Source: Entoloma clypeatum (taxonomy: Eukaryota > Basidiomycota > Agaricomycetes > Agaricales > Entolomataceae). From it: DNA of 64,000 nucleotides. Below are positions 1 to 11,304 of this stretch, piece by piece. The DNA is taken from contig OY751487.1 in NCBI GenBank assembly GCA_963565915.1, positions 930,001-994,000 on the forward strand, given 5' to 3'. Both the position numbers and the translations under genes were made by a program. The notes under the pieces were generated by a model. It saw only the letters and a program-made list of their open reading frames with translations, was not told the DNA's origin and did no database searches. Position 1 is the first letter of the stretch. Each line of letters starts with the position of its first letter.

Positions 1-825
1 TTTTGAATTGTATCCACCTTCTCAGTTTCCATCTCAACACATCCCTCACCAACCACATATCCCAATATAGGACATTTTGTTACTTCCCATAAACACTTCT
101 TCTCCTTTAGAAACAAATCATTGTCTGATAGGATCTGTAGGATTTCTTTGGTGTTTCGTGCGAGTTCTTCCTTGGTTTTACCGATAACCACAATGTCATC
201 CATGTAGATCATGCAGATACGTCGGCGGATCTGGTCCCGGAATAGACTAGCCATCATTCGAGAGAATGTTCCCGGGGAGTTGCAAAGACTGAAAAACATG
301 ACCAATGGTTCAAACAATCCTCAACTGGTGAGGAAGGCAGCTTTCCGTTCATTGCCCTCCTTAATCCGGACGTTGTTATAGCCCCACATGATGTCCATTT
401 TATTGAAGTAGACCGCATCTTTCAGTACGTCCAAGCGATTGGATATTTGTGGGAGTGGGAACTTGTCTTTGACCATGAATTTATTGACCATGTGGTAATC
501 TTGTACCAATCATTTGGAGCCATCCTTCTTGTTGATGAAGAAGCAAGGGGAGGCATAAGGGGATTTGGATGGGCGGATCTTTCCTGTTGCTAGACCCTCA
601 TCAATGAATGCGTCCAATTCTTCTTGTTCCTTTTGCGTCATAGGATATGTATTTCCCCCTAGTTCCTTTGGTGCGTCCAGTGTAAGTTCAATACCATGGT
701 CCCATTCCCTCTCCTTTGGGATCTTATCAAAGTTCTCTTTCTCGAAGAGATGAGCAAATTGTTCAACATATGAGGGTTGTTTGGTTGTGGGAGGTGGTGT
801 GGGAGTGACAGCTTCCAAAATAGGG
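1..825 (-). pseudogene. Ty3 chromovirus pol fragment (RT), second copy of family A
   Basis: The minus strand encodes part of a Ty3-type reverse transcriptase and runs off the left window edge. Visible RT landmarks include the KIRPSKSPYASPCFFINKKD block, the KMDIMWGYNN block and the YMDDIVV catalytic motif. It aligns collinearly with 25680-26495 of element A at roughly 90 percent identity by eye. Homology to A stops at about 825, where LINE sequence begins, so this copy is truncated and has no LTR in the window. Differences from element A are mostly transitions at CpG sites. At about 156 this copy keeps an arginine CGA where element A has TGA, so it retains a less decayed state there. It is a dead fragment rather than a gene. 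Confidence 0.9.
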
Positions 826-1985
826 TTCGAAGCCATGGTCCGAGCAATCAGGGACATGGTGAAAGAAGACCTTAGATTTCAGACCTGGTTCCTCAAACCA
901 AGGGACCAGGTTGCTGATGATGGCGAGTGCAGTTGCCTGCGAGGAGTGGAGATCCGGGTCAGTGGCATGCCGGATGGCGTTGACTGAGTCGGTAAAAATG
1001 TGGATTTCTTCCAGTTTGGAGAGACCCCCTAACAGACTGACCAGGTTGGAGAACCCGTGTCCGATGGCTAAGGTTTCAGTGTCGTCAGAGACTGCGAGGC
1101 CACCAGCCGCCCAGTCTTTGTTGATGGAGTATCCCATGTGCCAGGTTTCCCAAGCTGCAACAGCTTGATGGCCCGACGCTAGGGAGGGAACGGCCGTGTC
1201 CGTGACAATGATGGCGGATTTGTTAGAGCAGATGTTGGCATCAAACACCTTGTTAAGGGTGATGAGGTGCAGCTTCCTGGCTTCGGCTCGCTCCTTAGCG
1301 GTTTTGCTGTGGATAAGAGTGATGTCATGGATGATACGGTCGGGGAAGCAGTCTAGGACATGTTTCCCTGGCTCATTGTAATTATTGAAGGGTGATAGGG
1401 GGATAGTCACATTTGCACAGTATGCCCAGATATCGATGAGGGGGGATTTAAGGTTATACATGAACTCCGGGGAGTACCATGGTCGCTTCGAGGGGTCTTC
1501 CTCATTGCAGACCATGACAGTCATGTGTCGTGGTGCAAGAGAGTGCATACGGACATGGTTTCTGCAGGAGAGCTTCTTTAGGTGCAGGTGCACCGGGGGC
1601 AGACTGGCAAGGGATTTGACCGCCCCTGTGGGGGTGGTACAGAAGGCGCCCAGGATCCACAGGGCTGCGCGCCGCTGGACTCTGGAGATAGACTTGATGA
1701 CACCCTTGTTACGGGTGCCATCAAAGTTCCATAGATTACCACCATACAGGGTGATCGGTAGGATACACGATCGGTATAGGGTGTGTTTGTGTTTGGGCGT
1801 AAGTCCTCGGACTGAGTTTCCCAGTGAGAGTAAGGCTCCGGTTGCAGAGAAGGCCTTAGTGGCATATCGTTTAGCATGCTCAGTGAAGAGTAGCTTTCGA
1901 TCGAAGAAGAAGCCCAGGTACCTCCAGAAGGTCTTGGAAACAAGAGGGGAGTCGCTGGTGAAGGGCGCGTATCCTAGGTCAACCG
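826..1985 (-). mobile_element. LINE (non-LTR) fragment: RT thumb and RNase H domain
   Basis: One open minus-strand frame reads from about 1980 to 826. It begins in the C-terminal part of a non-LTR reverse transcriptase (YLGFFFDRKLLF, then LYRSCILPITLYGGNLW and the RRAALWILGAF block typical of fungal LINE polyproteins). It continues into a cellular-type RNase H domain (VTDTAVPS, IHIFTDSVNAI with the acidic residues, then HHVP). The frame stops being LINE-like in the middle of RNase H at about 826, where it abuts the Ty3 fragment, so the 3' end is missing. The 5' endonuclease and the RT palm are also absent. No target duplication is visible. Identity as a LINE remnant is firm; clade assignment is not attempted. 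Confidence 0.85.
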
Positions 1986-2009
1986 GGGGTTATTGTCACC
2001 ATTCTTTCT

Positions 2010-2110
2010 GGAGAAATGGAACACCCTATATTCTGCATGCACCTCCGACAGTCATTGCTCTGGCTCCAACCATCCATGACCCCAATGCGATGGACATCGA
2101 TTGTAAGGGC
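2010..2110 (+). mobile_element. Short Ty3 gag fragment (family C)
   Basis: About 90 bp closely match 31860-31950 of element C, covering the segment just before the CCHC zinc knuckle (PYILHAPPTV in this copy, PYILRAPPTV in C, both followed by NAMDID or NVMDID). The match ends before the knuckle. It is an isolated scrap, probably left by deletion or recombination between repeats. Confidence 0.7.
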
Positions 2111-2154
2111 AACCATCCGATTTCCTCAGTCCAACACCTCCAACACCTCCAACT

Positions 2155-2340
2155 AGTAGTGTTCAAAAGTTTGGTTTGGTTTGGTTAATTGACCCCAAAA
2201 CCATTAACCTAAACCTTAACTGGTTAAGAAATTTTCAGAAAAAAATCTAAACCAGACCAAACCATCATTAACCAGTTAATTTTTCATTGGTTTGGTTAAT
2301 TTGTTGGTTAAACTCAGTTAAACCATACAAATATCACAAA
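2155..2340. repeat. TTAACC/GGTTTGG-rich dispersed repeat, copy 1
   Basis: An AT-rich block dominated by GGTTTGGTTTGGTTAA and its complement. It starts with TAGTGTTCAAAAGT. A related block in inverted orientation ends at about 30417 with the complement of TAGTGTTCGAAAGT. The shared terminus suggests a short dispersed element (MITE-like). I could not define the other end or a target duplication. Confidence 0.5.
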
Positions 2341-3080
2341 TTGTCCACCAGAGCCATGTTACTTAGTTAATTTGCTGTTGATATAGGTTCACACATGATT
2401 AAACCATCCAAACACATGATTTTTGGCATGTGTGCCCTCATTGCAGAGTCAGCAAGGGGTGGATGCGTCGTTTCGACGTTGGATGACACGCATCATGCGC
2501 GCATCAAATGTGTCAAATACATGTAAACAAATCCCCAAAAACATCGCACATCTGCTTATTATGTCCACACAGGAACAAGTAAGGGTTTCTACTATATCAA
2601 TTAGGCAGGAGGGGACTATGTATCATCAAGTATGTATTTATTTTGTGAAACTTCGCCACGGACTTTGAGTTATAGAGGTGCCGTGCTCTGACCAAATAAT
2701 AATAAACAATGCGCAAAATGCATTGCGGGAATATGTATTCACCTTCTGACACACTGTGTATAATTTTTAGAAGTCTAGATAAGATAGAAATAATGAAATA
2801 TGCAGATTTCAGAAAAAGTGTCATATCTCCCTAATGAATGAACCAAATTTGAAAAACAAATGTGCTGTAAGATCATCTGGATGTGGAGGATCCAAAGCTG
2901 AAATAAAAAAATTGGGTCAAATTTTCGACCCATTTTGCACATATTCACCTTATGAAGTCCTTGAATTTTATTTGAATAGTCTCAATAGGTTTACATACAA
3001 TGATTCAATAATATATATATATTACAGGTAGTTGAAAGTGGTTGTGGAAAGAAGGAAGTAAGAAAATGCTGGTTTTTGTG
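2341..3080. other. No gene seen; AT-rich interval left of the KDZ transposon
   Basis: About 740 bp of AT-rich sequence with only short non-conserved frames. The last 11 bases (3070-3080) are the left copy of the direct repeat that flanks the KDZ element. I recognise nothing else here. Confidence 0.5.
3070..3080 (+). repeat. Left 11-bp direct repeat (TSD) of KDZ element
   Basis: TGGTTTTTGTG, identical to 14945-14955 on the same strand. It abuts the left inverted terminus and is best read as the target-site duplication. Confidence 0.75.
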
Positions 3081-3149
3081 AGGCATCCATGTAAGGTCTT
3101 GATAATGTTTCCAGCATTTTCTAGACATCTCGTGTTAATGTTCACTCAT

Positions 3150-3600
3150 TATAATGTGTGTACACCAGCAATTCAGCCCAAAATTCATCAAATTATAATG
3201 GGCCTGCCATGATAATAGCACCACATTATAATTACGCTTCCAGCGTCCCCAATCCTGGTATAGTCTCTCTCCGCGGCGTTATAGTTACCGTCCCCGCCCC
3301 TGTTATAATTCTCCCTGTTATAATTCTATTCACATTATAATTACCTTCCCCGTCTTATCATAATTCTATTCACATTATGATTACCTTCCTGGCCTTGTCA
3401 TAATTCTATTCGCGTGGTAATTACCTTCCCGCTATAATTCCGTTCCCATTACAATTCACCGCATTATAATGACCTTTCAAGCCACATTATAATTCCCAAG
3501 TACTGTTGATATTCCTCTGACATAATAATTACGTGCCCTGTTGTAAGTCCAGCCACATTATAATTCCACCTTCATTATAATCACCCTCCGGTATCCATGT
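3150..3600. repeat. ATTATAAT palindrome array, left KDZ subterminus
   Basis: Roughly every 20-40 bp the 8-bp perfect palindrome ATTATAAT (or a one-base variant such as GTTATAAT or ATTATGAT) recurs, usually as CATTATAATTACCTTCC-like units separated by C-rich spacers. More than a dozen units are visible. Similar arrays sit at the opposite end of the same element in inverted orientation, so these are subterminal repeats of the transposon rather than host sequence. Confidence 0.8.
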
Positions 3601-3800
3601 GATACAACGATCAATGTCCTCATTCTAACTCTGAATGCCATCGCACACTAGTTTATTATTGAGTGGTGTTGTCCCTGATTTCATGCAAAGTTCTTGACAA
3701 AATAATATATTGTAGGGATACGAGGAACATGAATTGGCATGAGGAGGAACTCGATAGATGAAATCATGAGGCGCGGTACCTCCCACGGCATACCAACAAT

Positions 3801-4308
3801 TCAACAGTTTGCCTGCACCAAAAACAAATCAAACTCTCGCGGGTGCAAGACAGCCGCGGCCTTGATAAGAAAGACTTGACGAGAGTGCGCGACAGTGATT
3901 TCAGAATCCCAGAAAAGGCGCTCCCATTGAAGATCTCCTCTATAGATCTCCAAACTCCTTCCCTCCAGAACACCCCGTCGCTCCAGAGTGACTTCGTGGT
4001 CCATCAATCGCAAAACCCCACCCTCATGAGGGTGCAAGAGAAACTGGAGGGGATGGGTGCTGTCCTTAAGTTGAATGAGTTTACCGAGACAGGGGACTCG
4101 GATGCATAAGTAGAGCACGTATGGGAACCCATATTACCAGCTTTACTGGCATGTTCATATCAATGACGGAGGTTCGCACAATGGTATCCGAGTCAGAGAG
4201 AGGACCCAATTCTATGTCACTCAGAGAGTCGACATCTATCACTGACGACATAGCTGAATCGGATGGTGGAAGGGGGCTTGTTAGCCGACCAAAATTGGTA
4301 CAGCACAT
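3801..4308 (-). CDS. Small unrecognised KDZ-cargo gene (two exons)
   Basis: A two-exon model on the minus strand joins an acidic N-terminal part (starting at an ATG near 4250, with DVDSLSDIELGPLSDSD) to a C-terminal part reading HPHEGGVLRLMDHEVTLERR and then VLHPREFDLFLVQANC. The intron has a GT donor near 4133 and ends at CAG near 4064. The product would be about 120 residues with no signal peptide or membrane segment. I recognise no family. The upstream neighbour's second exon overlaps this first exon in another frame, so the two models may be one mis-split gene. Coding status rests on open frame and plausible splice sites only. Confidence 0.35.
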
Positions 4309-4839
4309 GGGATGACGAAGTCAGTGACGAGGGTCGGCGCGCACCGGCCAGAAGTTCTTCCCATATTCCCAAGTAGGTTGCGAGCGGCTCGCTCTCGAGG
4401 ATGGTTTGATCAAGGAAGGGTGTAAGGCGAACCTGTTTCTCGCAAACCACACACTGTAACACAGGTCAGACAAAATCACGACAGGGTTGCAAAAAAAGAG
4501 GCCTACCCATTGATACCAGTGACCGATCCTCCAGCGAGGAAAGCCTGCTTGTGCGCCGTAGCAAAGCCTGGGTTTTTTGAGTCTGTGGCCCGCTCCACAG
4601 AGGCCGCCCTTCAGTTTAGGAACCAATTCAATGAGTAAGTTCTGGAGGCGGCGATTATTGAATCGCTGCGCTTGATCCCGCGTTGTGAAGGATTGCATGA
4701 GTGTATCCTGAGCACCTAATTGCCCGAAGGAGAGTGTGGGGCGGGGAGGATGTTTGGAAGGGTACGGCGTACTATTCAAGTTAGAAACACGGCGGATGAT
4801 GGAAGAACTGGCAGCAGGCATACCGTTGGGATGGTCCAT
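4217..4839 (-). CDS. Unrecognised KDZ-cargo gene (two exons)
   Basis: The minus-strand frame starts at an ATG at 4837-4839 (MDHPNGMPAASSS) and contains a basic helical stretch (TTRDQAQRFNNRRLQNLLIE) and IGHWYQW. A 53-bp intron (GTAGGC to ACAG, about 4500-4446) leads to a second exon beginning CVVCEKQVRLTPFL that ends at 4217. The two C-x2-C cysteines beside the splice junction might be half of a metal site, but no known domain is recognisable. It lies between the transposon's left subterminal array and the transposase, in the same orientation as the transposase. Function unknown. Confidence 0.4.
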
Positions 4840-4914
4840 ACTGATAGAATGAGAGGTATATATGTATATACCATGCGAGAAATAGAGTACCACAGGATTC
4901 GCCTGACAAGATCC

Positions 4915-4950
4915 ATTATAATGAGCAGCCACATTATAATGTGTCACAGT
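4915..4950. repeat. Isolated ATTATAAT pair
   Basis: Two CATTATAATG-type palindromes sit within 36 bp upstream of the 4217-4839 frame, matching the motif of the subterminal arrays. This may mark a promoter or an internal boundary of the KDZ element. Confidence 0.5.
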
Positions 4951-5351
4951 AGTAGTACGTGAATGCCATCACTTAAGCCTGGACGTGACATCTCTGCTCG
5001 CGTCAACAAGCTGAGTCAGAGTTTGGTGGTTTGTTTGCTCAATGTTGAATTCTCAACTATCCTGGACCGCATATACGCACTGACAGCCCATGGCTGTAGC
5101 AGAGGTATGATATTCAATATTATCATGGCATTCATGGCGTTCATCTCACGATTCTTTGACTGAAGAAGTCCCGTTCACACTGATCGCTGCAATCATTCAG
5201 ATGTTTCAATTTCTTGTGATCACGATAATCCTCACTATTCCACTCCAGCAAAAGTAATCAATCGTTCCGTGGTCCCTTGTTCTGATCTGCTACCCAGTAG
5301 ATGTACATGATATAACCCAATATTCCAATTTACCAACAAAGGTGAGGTCTC

Positions 5352-8300
5352 CTACATTTCATCATCTGAATCCTCCTCAATGACAATATGCAGCTCGTCC
5401 ATAGGCATGGGTTCCATACATTCCTCGCTGGTCAGGTATTTCTCCAACACTATTGAAGCTCGTTTTCTGATGTCGGCCCATCATGTTGTCCAGATTGTCG
5501 CACGTCAACGCTCGGCACGCGCGTGCTCTGCGGCGTATGCTGCAAGCCCTTCGGCCAAATGAGAGGCTACTGCCTGTCGACGACGAGCTTGTCCATCCCA
5601 CCACCATGCCTTCCACTCACAGAATTTGACGGAGCGACGCATCTCTTCTTCAACAAGCTGCATTTCTTCCCTCCATCTTGCAGCCCTGGCGCGGCACCTC
5701 AGCCACTCAACGCGAAGGTCTAAAGGGCATTTAGTAAGTAGCTGCAAGACTTGTTGGTGATGTACATGCTTCTGTCTCAGTGTTATCTAGTTCCGCACCC
5801 GTCATCAAGTACCAGATCTATGAGAGGGTTCGGCTTCCTTCCCCACGTGCGAGATTTGGGATGAATCAGGTTTCAGGCAGCGTTTCGAGCATTGAGAAAA
5901 CCTCTTCCAGGCTCAAGCCCAGTGCGTCATCCAAACCAGTGAGTTTCTGCATTTGACGGTCGATGTTTCCCTCCTCAGCTCTCAAAGCATGCTTGCCCAA
6001 CCCTCGAACATCCTCTGGATGCAGGATTTTCAATGAATCCTCCCACTCACTGTGTCCACCGAGCGCAACAAGGGTTGTCCTCGCCACGGTATACTTGAGC
6101 TGGGCAGCCCTAATTTTGTTCTCGGTTTGGTCTTGCAATGCTCGAAAACGCGTATAACTGCACTGTGAGTCGGCACTTTGAGATTTATACTTTGCAGCAT
6201 GGGTGCATTTCATTAGTTGGAGTCGGAGCTGGACGAGGGCCTCGGATGCCTGGGCAAAGCGTAGGCGTTGTTCCACTTGATCAACCCCTGCGATGCAGAT
6301 ATTGACTCGTTGATCAGGTGGTAGGGAGGATGGCAGATATATGCAAATAAGCTCTGGTGTGGAGGTGGGGATGTCAGATTGTTGTTGGTGGGATGTCAGA
6401 TAGTCGGCCAGGCCCAGGAGGTATTTTGTGCGAGCGGCAGCAGGTTCATTTGTCTCCGTAACAGGGTCGTTTCTTGTGTTGCCGTTAAGTCAGACTGTTT
6501 CACATCGAGAAGTAGTTCCTGTCTGTTTCGCATTACCATATTATTAAAACTCAACGATCATGTCTGTGACATACTGAGCATCCTCTAGATCCAGGGCAGC
6601 GATGATGAATTCACTGGGACTCAGACCCTCAAAATCGATTAGTGTCTCCCCTTTCGCGACCCTATCATGTTCCTCCTGTGACAGTTGACGTTTCACCTCT
6701 GCGAACATCACTTCTGCATGGGCTAAGTAAGAGGGAAGCCTCCCGAAAGCAATGAACAGCTCACTTTGATCAGGAAGATTATAGGGACAGTATTCATCGT
6801 GACTATGCTCCCATTTCTTGACTTGGTACTCCCATTCTCCCATTTGGTTTGTGTGCTCAGCACGGAGGCTTTTGCTGAATGCCAAAAATGCTCAATGGTG
6901 GACAATGGCTTGCGGAATTGCCAGGGACATCTTTCGGAGCAGGGTTGACTCTATAGCACAAGGTTGACAACAAATATAGAATCATTGATCTGACGTGCAT
7001 ACCTAGATCTAGGGTTTTCCTCCAGTTTGCGAAGTTGCAGAAGTCGTCGAGTGTATCCCATCTCCCACCTGGTCCCATCATTGAAACGGAAGATGCAATA
7101 CCGTTTAGCAGGGACCAATTTCTCTCTACCCGTTCTCCATCAGTGCGACCTACCCCAACAGCATAGTTGAATGAGTATGGTGCATGGCATTCAACAGTGT
7201 GAGCTTTGAGGTGAAACTTCGGCACGAGGTAGGTAATCTCAGCTGAGGGCGAGAGACGGAGACCTTCTGGTACAACTGGGGCATTGACGTGATTCAGAAA
7301 ATTCAAACCCCATTGGCAGGCGATATCGTATGACACAACCAGTCTTGGAATTGAGATGTTTCCGATACTTGATAAAAAAATGTAATCCATATTGCAATAG
7401 CTTGAACATATCACGGGTTAGCATTGTCGCTCATCAGATTCAGCAAAGGAACCTACCGTTTGCCAAGTTGTAAATCACCCATACCATTTGGTCGATACAT
7501 CTCATGGCGAGCACAGCTCACAGCGCCAACACCTGTAGCTCGTAATCCTTTCGAAATCTTAGTGTTTGCTGCCCATAATGCTGCAAAGCCGACGCAGTGC
7601 GAAATCTAGGGCATGGATTAGCCAAAGTTTGGCGCGCAAAATAAACATGGGGTGACCTCATCCTGATTAGCAAATCTTGATACATAATCAAGGTACGCTG
7701 GGTTCGCAACAAAGGTCCCCCATCCAGGGCCTAATGCCTCTCGATCAGTCTTGCCGGATCGCAAGCGGGCCTTTTGCTTGAAATTTGCATCTTCTGCAAG
7801 TATGAGGGCATAAAGCCATCTTATGAAAGTTATTGGTTTAGTTGTGATGTCTGCAAAGTATGGAACAGCTCACTGATCGGTGTTCCGTCCTGTCCTCCAG
7901 TCAGGTGGAAGATTGATATCGGGTAAAGGGCAAGATCGGCATGGAATAGACAGTTGTCCCTGAGCTGTCGCTTCAAAACCGGCAGGATCGTGGCCTCGTC
8001 CAGCCCTTTTCCCCATTTTGACATGCCACCACTCCCGGATCATGATCATCCATTGGGCAAGTCGATCCTGATCTGATGATTAGATTGCAACTGATGACAG
8101 ATGTCAATACGAACCGGTAAAGCCATCAACCCATCACCACACGACATCTGTTCAAGCCCACAATAGAAAGCAGTTGGTGCGAGCTGACCTTGAAGATTGA
8201 GGATATGAAAGGACCAAAGCACTTCCATTGTTGCTGCAGTTTGAGGGTCTTTAGGAGTGGATGGCCACCAATCTACTTCAATGAGTTGATCGTGAGGAGG

Positions 8301-9075
8301 AGGGGCATCGGGACATCCACAAAAGCTGAGGTTAACAACATGGATTCCATTTGTATGCAGAACAACGAAATTTTTCCGATTATGAATTTGATGTTGACAG
8401 GAGAATCCACCATGCCCGAGGTAAACACGATGGCCTAAATCTTGAAGAGATGTTCGTAGGAAATGCATGGCATTCCATTCCTGGCATAAAGTCTGAGTTA
8501 GAACAAAGGAGTCTGTCATGGAGAGGAGAACCAACCTCAATGTGATGCAGGGGAAGCATTTGGTGTTGGTTGAGAAGGCATGCCTTACAGTATAGCTGGT
8601 TTCCAAAACATGCATGACAGCGGTACAGCGCGTCTGGTGACTGACATGTTTCATTTGCACAGACTTGTGAATGGAGTCGTCCTCGGCCCTCAAGGGAAAG
8701 ACACGCGTCAAGATATCCCTGGCGATATGGCCTCCATGACACCAAAGGCTCATCCTGATTCATGCAATCAGACAAGGATCAGCACTCTATGAGTCTGTGA
8801 CTTACCGAGTTCACATATCGCTTAGCTTTGGTTTTTACATTGATTGAGGCAGGGCCAAGGTCAAGTTGGACCGATAGATGTTCAGCCAAGGCTCCTTCTT
8901 CAGCAATGTCACTATGTTGGGCAGGTATGGTAGTCATGACTCTGCGGGTTCTCCGCGCAATGTTGCTGAGTGTGAGAATGTCTTGATCGCCGAGAGAGGT
9001 TTGTGCAGAAAGATCTCCATTGAGATCGTAAACTTGGACATGGTTTGTCTTCTGCTTCTTGTTGGTGCGAGGCAT
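5352..9075 (-). pseudogene. KDZ transposase with CxC2-type zinc region, decayed
   Basis: A multi-exon gene starts at ATG 9073-9075 (MPRTNKKQKTN) and ends at TAG 5352. In order it shows a basic N-terminus, a cysteine cluster typical of CxC2-type KDZ proteins (CHACFGNQLYCKACLL), the FVVLHTNGIHVVNLSFCGC segment, WHVKMGKRAGRGHDP, then the core VSYDIACQW and GRTDGERVERNWSLLNGIAS with the conserved acidic residues, and a charged coiled-coil C-terminus ending EEDSDDEM. Introns of about 50 bp with GT-AG ends restore the frame at several places, for example at 8530, 7700, 7450 and 6990. After the catalytic core an in-frame TGA at 6892-6894 and an apparent frameshift near 6430 break the C-terminal helical region. 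The element has therefore probably lost autonomous activity unless the core suffices. Confidence 0.85.
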
Positions 9076-9099
9076 GTGTGGTAGCGGGGTCAGTCAAAT

Positions 9100-9774
9100 G
9101 AAGGGAGACGAGGAGAATTGTGGCATTATAACTGACTAGGATATTGCAAATTTACCATAAGCAGACAGAGAAAGACGAGAGACATGGAAATGTAGCTAGT
9201 CTCGAAATGAAGAGAGGGAAATAAGTGCACAGGTACAGGGTGTATTTGGAATATAGTGCACAGGAATCATAGCATGAAACACGAGAGTAGAATGGTGGCG
9301 TGAAATCGTGGTAACAAAATGGAGGCTGCGCGCCACCCAACCCGAGCCAACCATGCTCAACATGAAAGGCAAAGTGGCAATCGCTCCGAGATGTCCACGG
9401 AGGTAGCCATCTACCCGTAGAGCCCTAAGGACAGCACATAGCATCCAACTATCCATGTGGTGGTCCTGCAGCTTCGAGATGTCATTAAGGAAGATGAGCT
9501 GCTCGACGTGAATGGCGGAGAGTGGCTCATTGTCATCAAGAACAGCAACACCACACTGGGCAGGCATTACCATCAGCCACGCGACCAGCAATGAATCCTT
9601 CGTCCGGGAATACTATGCAATGGTATCAACAAAGGAGGAGGCTGTGCACGCATGGACAGTTAGCGCTCAGCGGCTTGCTATCGAAGTTATGCTGATGTAT
9701 GATCTGTGCAGGCACTTACCATGTGCGATGAATGGATGACATGACATCAGTGGCTGTGGGAATTTGAACTAACA
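9100..9774. other. Unassigned interval inside the KDZ element
   Basis: Lies between the 5' end of the transposase gene and the next plus-strand gene. A minus-strand frame (9196-9591) and a plus-strand frame (9512-9739) overlap; neither resembles a family I know. The segment probably contains the transposase promoter and perhaps one exon of an unrecognised gene. Confidence 0.3.
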
Positions 9775-10446
9775 ATGCCTTGTCCACGGCTGTATCGCAC
9801 CCAAGCTGAGAGGGAAGCAGCAAACAGAGCTAAGAGTTTGAGATCTTACCACAAGTGAGAGCTGTTATCTGCCTCTTTGAACTGAAGTTGACCTTTGGCA
9901 AGACACAAGGCTGCCATCAAGGTTTGTCAGCGATGTGGGTTATCACCAACAGATGATGCTGGCCATACAAAGGAGGAACATCAGAAGCTATCGTTTAGGT
10001 GCATTTCCAGTTCTGTCACCAACAGGATGTCTTTCTAATGGTGCAGTGGGGAGGCGCGATCGCAAGAAGAGCTTAAAAGAATGATGGGCATGTTGGACGA
10101 CTATGCCACTGCCTTGGCGCAATGAGTCGGATCGTCACCCACTGTTTTCATTGACAACATATGTACTCAGCTCCTGAACACCCTCCGAAGCGAAGATGTG
10201 GACAGCCCTCTCAGTCAACTCCAGCAACATATCACGACTTTCGAAAATCTCCATTGTGATGTTCTTTCCCTCCAAGCTGAGCTATCATGGTTAGAATTTC
10301 CAGAGGAGAAACGGATCCTCGACCACACCATTCGTCGAATCTCTTATATCGTATCTTCTCTACAGGAACTATGTTGTCTTGGCTCCACGGGTTATACAAC
10401 GTTAGATAGGGCATACACAAGTGGTGAATTGTCATATCAAAACTAG
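9775..10446 (+). CDS. KDZ-cargo gene: basic N-terminus plus coiled coil
   Basis: The start at 9775 gives a strongly basic, helix-prone N-terminus (YRTQAEREAANRAKSLRSYH). A GT-AG intron beginning at GTGAGA continues it as HKAAIK. Later exons give an acidic segment (EELKRMMGMLDDYATALAQ near 10070-10125) and a leucine-rich coiled coil ending SSLQELCCLGSTGY at 10198-10446. This layout, a bZIP-like basic start followed by a coiled coil, matches my recollection of a common transposon-linked hypothetical family in Agaricomycetes. Middle splice sites are not settled, and an in-frame stop just upstream of 10140 must be spliced out or is a lesion. The stop lies 14 bp from the convergent stop of the next gene. 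Confidence 0.45.
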
Positions 10447-10459
10447 TAATCAATGTTAT

Positions 10460-11296
10460 TTAAATACATGTGAGGTAGTCCCTATCCTTCTCATTGAGAC
10501 ATACTGTGCAGTCATCCAACTCGCCTTGGCTGGGACAGGGATACTGATTTTGGAGCACAACTTCGACAAAGCTTTTGCCGGCGCAAACCTCAAATATGGT
10601 CACAGCAGTAAACCAGGTCTCCATATGCTCATAGGCCTCCTGTGCATGTTCTAACCCATGGATCTGCTCATGGGCCTGTGACCTGAAAGACTATGAGTGA
10701 AGGACAGAGTTGAGAGGACCCGCACGCACCAAGAATTGAAGATCCCGGGGACTCACCCCTTAACAACGACCCACTTCGCATCATCTGACCTTTCAGCACA
10801 CAGGTAACGATATGGCCCATTCTGGAGATCGTCAATTGAGAGTCTCTCAGATGGTCCCTTGATGTCGAGGGAGGTCAAGGCGATCCTCGATGGCTTCAGA
10901 TAGTGTTTCCTCACGCCAAGTGGCATTGGTGGAGTTCGAAATTCTGCGTTCACAGACTTGGCGAGAACTGGGCGAACAGAGTGCGCGCGCAAAGCAGATT
11001 GCCAGAACGCAGTTGCTTCCTTGTATAAGTGGAAGGATTGGACATCTGGATATGGTACATTGCGGACGCTCTCGAGGACGGCTGTTGCGTCCGAGTAGAC
11101 ACCTGGTACAACACCACAAATTACAACGTAAAACATGGCTGACCTTGTGCAAAAATCAGCCTGACTTGGGATAAAGCAAAATTTGAGACGCTGACCATCA
11201 GGCTTAGTGGTATTCTCAACGAAGTAGATGCTGGGACCTGGGGGAAATTAGCGCTCCGATCAGATGAAAAGGTGTGGCTCACGCAGGCGGTAAGAC
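10460..11296 (-). CDS. RNase H1 N-terminal (viroplasmin-like) domain protein, KDZ cargo
   Basis: The minus-strand product contains FYVVICGVVPGVYSD followed about 20 residues later by VQSFHLYKEATAFWQSAL. This is the signature of the caulimovirus-viroplasmin/RNase H1 N-terminal domain, which binds RNA-DNA hybrids in RNase H1. Upstream in frame is IYFVENTTKPDGQRL; downstream, after a GT-AG intron ending near 10677, is a helical segment (EQIHGLEHAQEAYEHMETWF) and the stop at 10460-10462. No catalytic RNase H domain follows. The likely start is a short first exon near 11296 (MSYRLREP), which is uncertain. ATTATAAT palindromes lie just upstream at 11305-11390. It is inside the KDZ element, so it is cargo. 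Role is inferred only from the domain. Confidence 0.6.
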
Positions 11297-11304
11297 ATCA
11301 AAAC

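Noticed and set aside
1385..2188. A 267-residue plus-strand open frame
   Set aside because: It is the antisense shadow of the LINE RT/RNase H fragment; only its last part overlaps the short gag scrap.
3150..3600. Possible CRISPR-like or origin-like array
   Set aside because: Units are degenerate with variable spacing, recur in inverted form at the other end of a transposon, and the genome is fungal.
4720..5163. Plus-strand short frames near the left of the KDZ element
   Set aside because: Opposite the better minus-strand model at 4217-4839 and without conserved features.
8046..8775. Frameshift in the KDZ CxC2 region
   Set aside because: A GT-AG intron (GTTGGT to GCCAG on the minus strand, about 8543-8489) joins LHHIE to EWNAMHFLRTS and restores the frame, so no lesion is needed.
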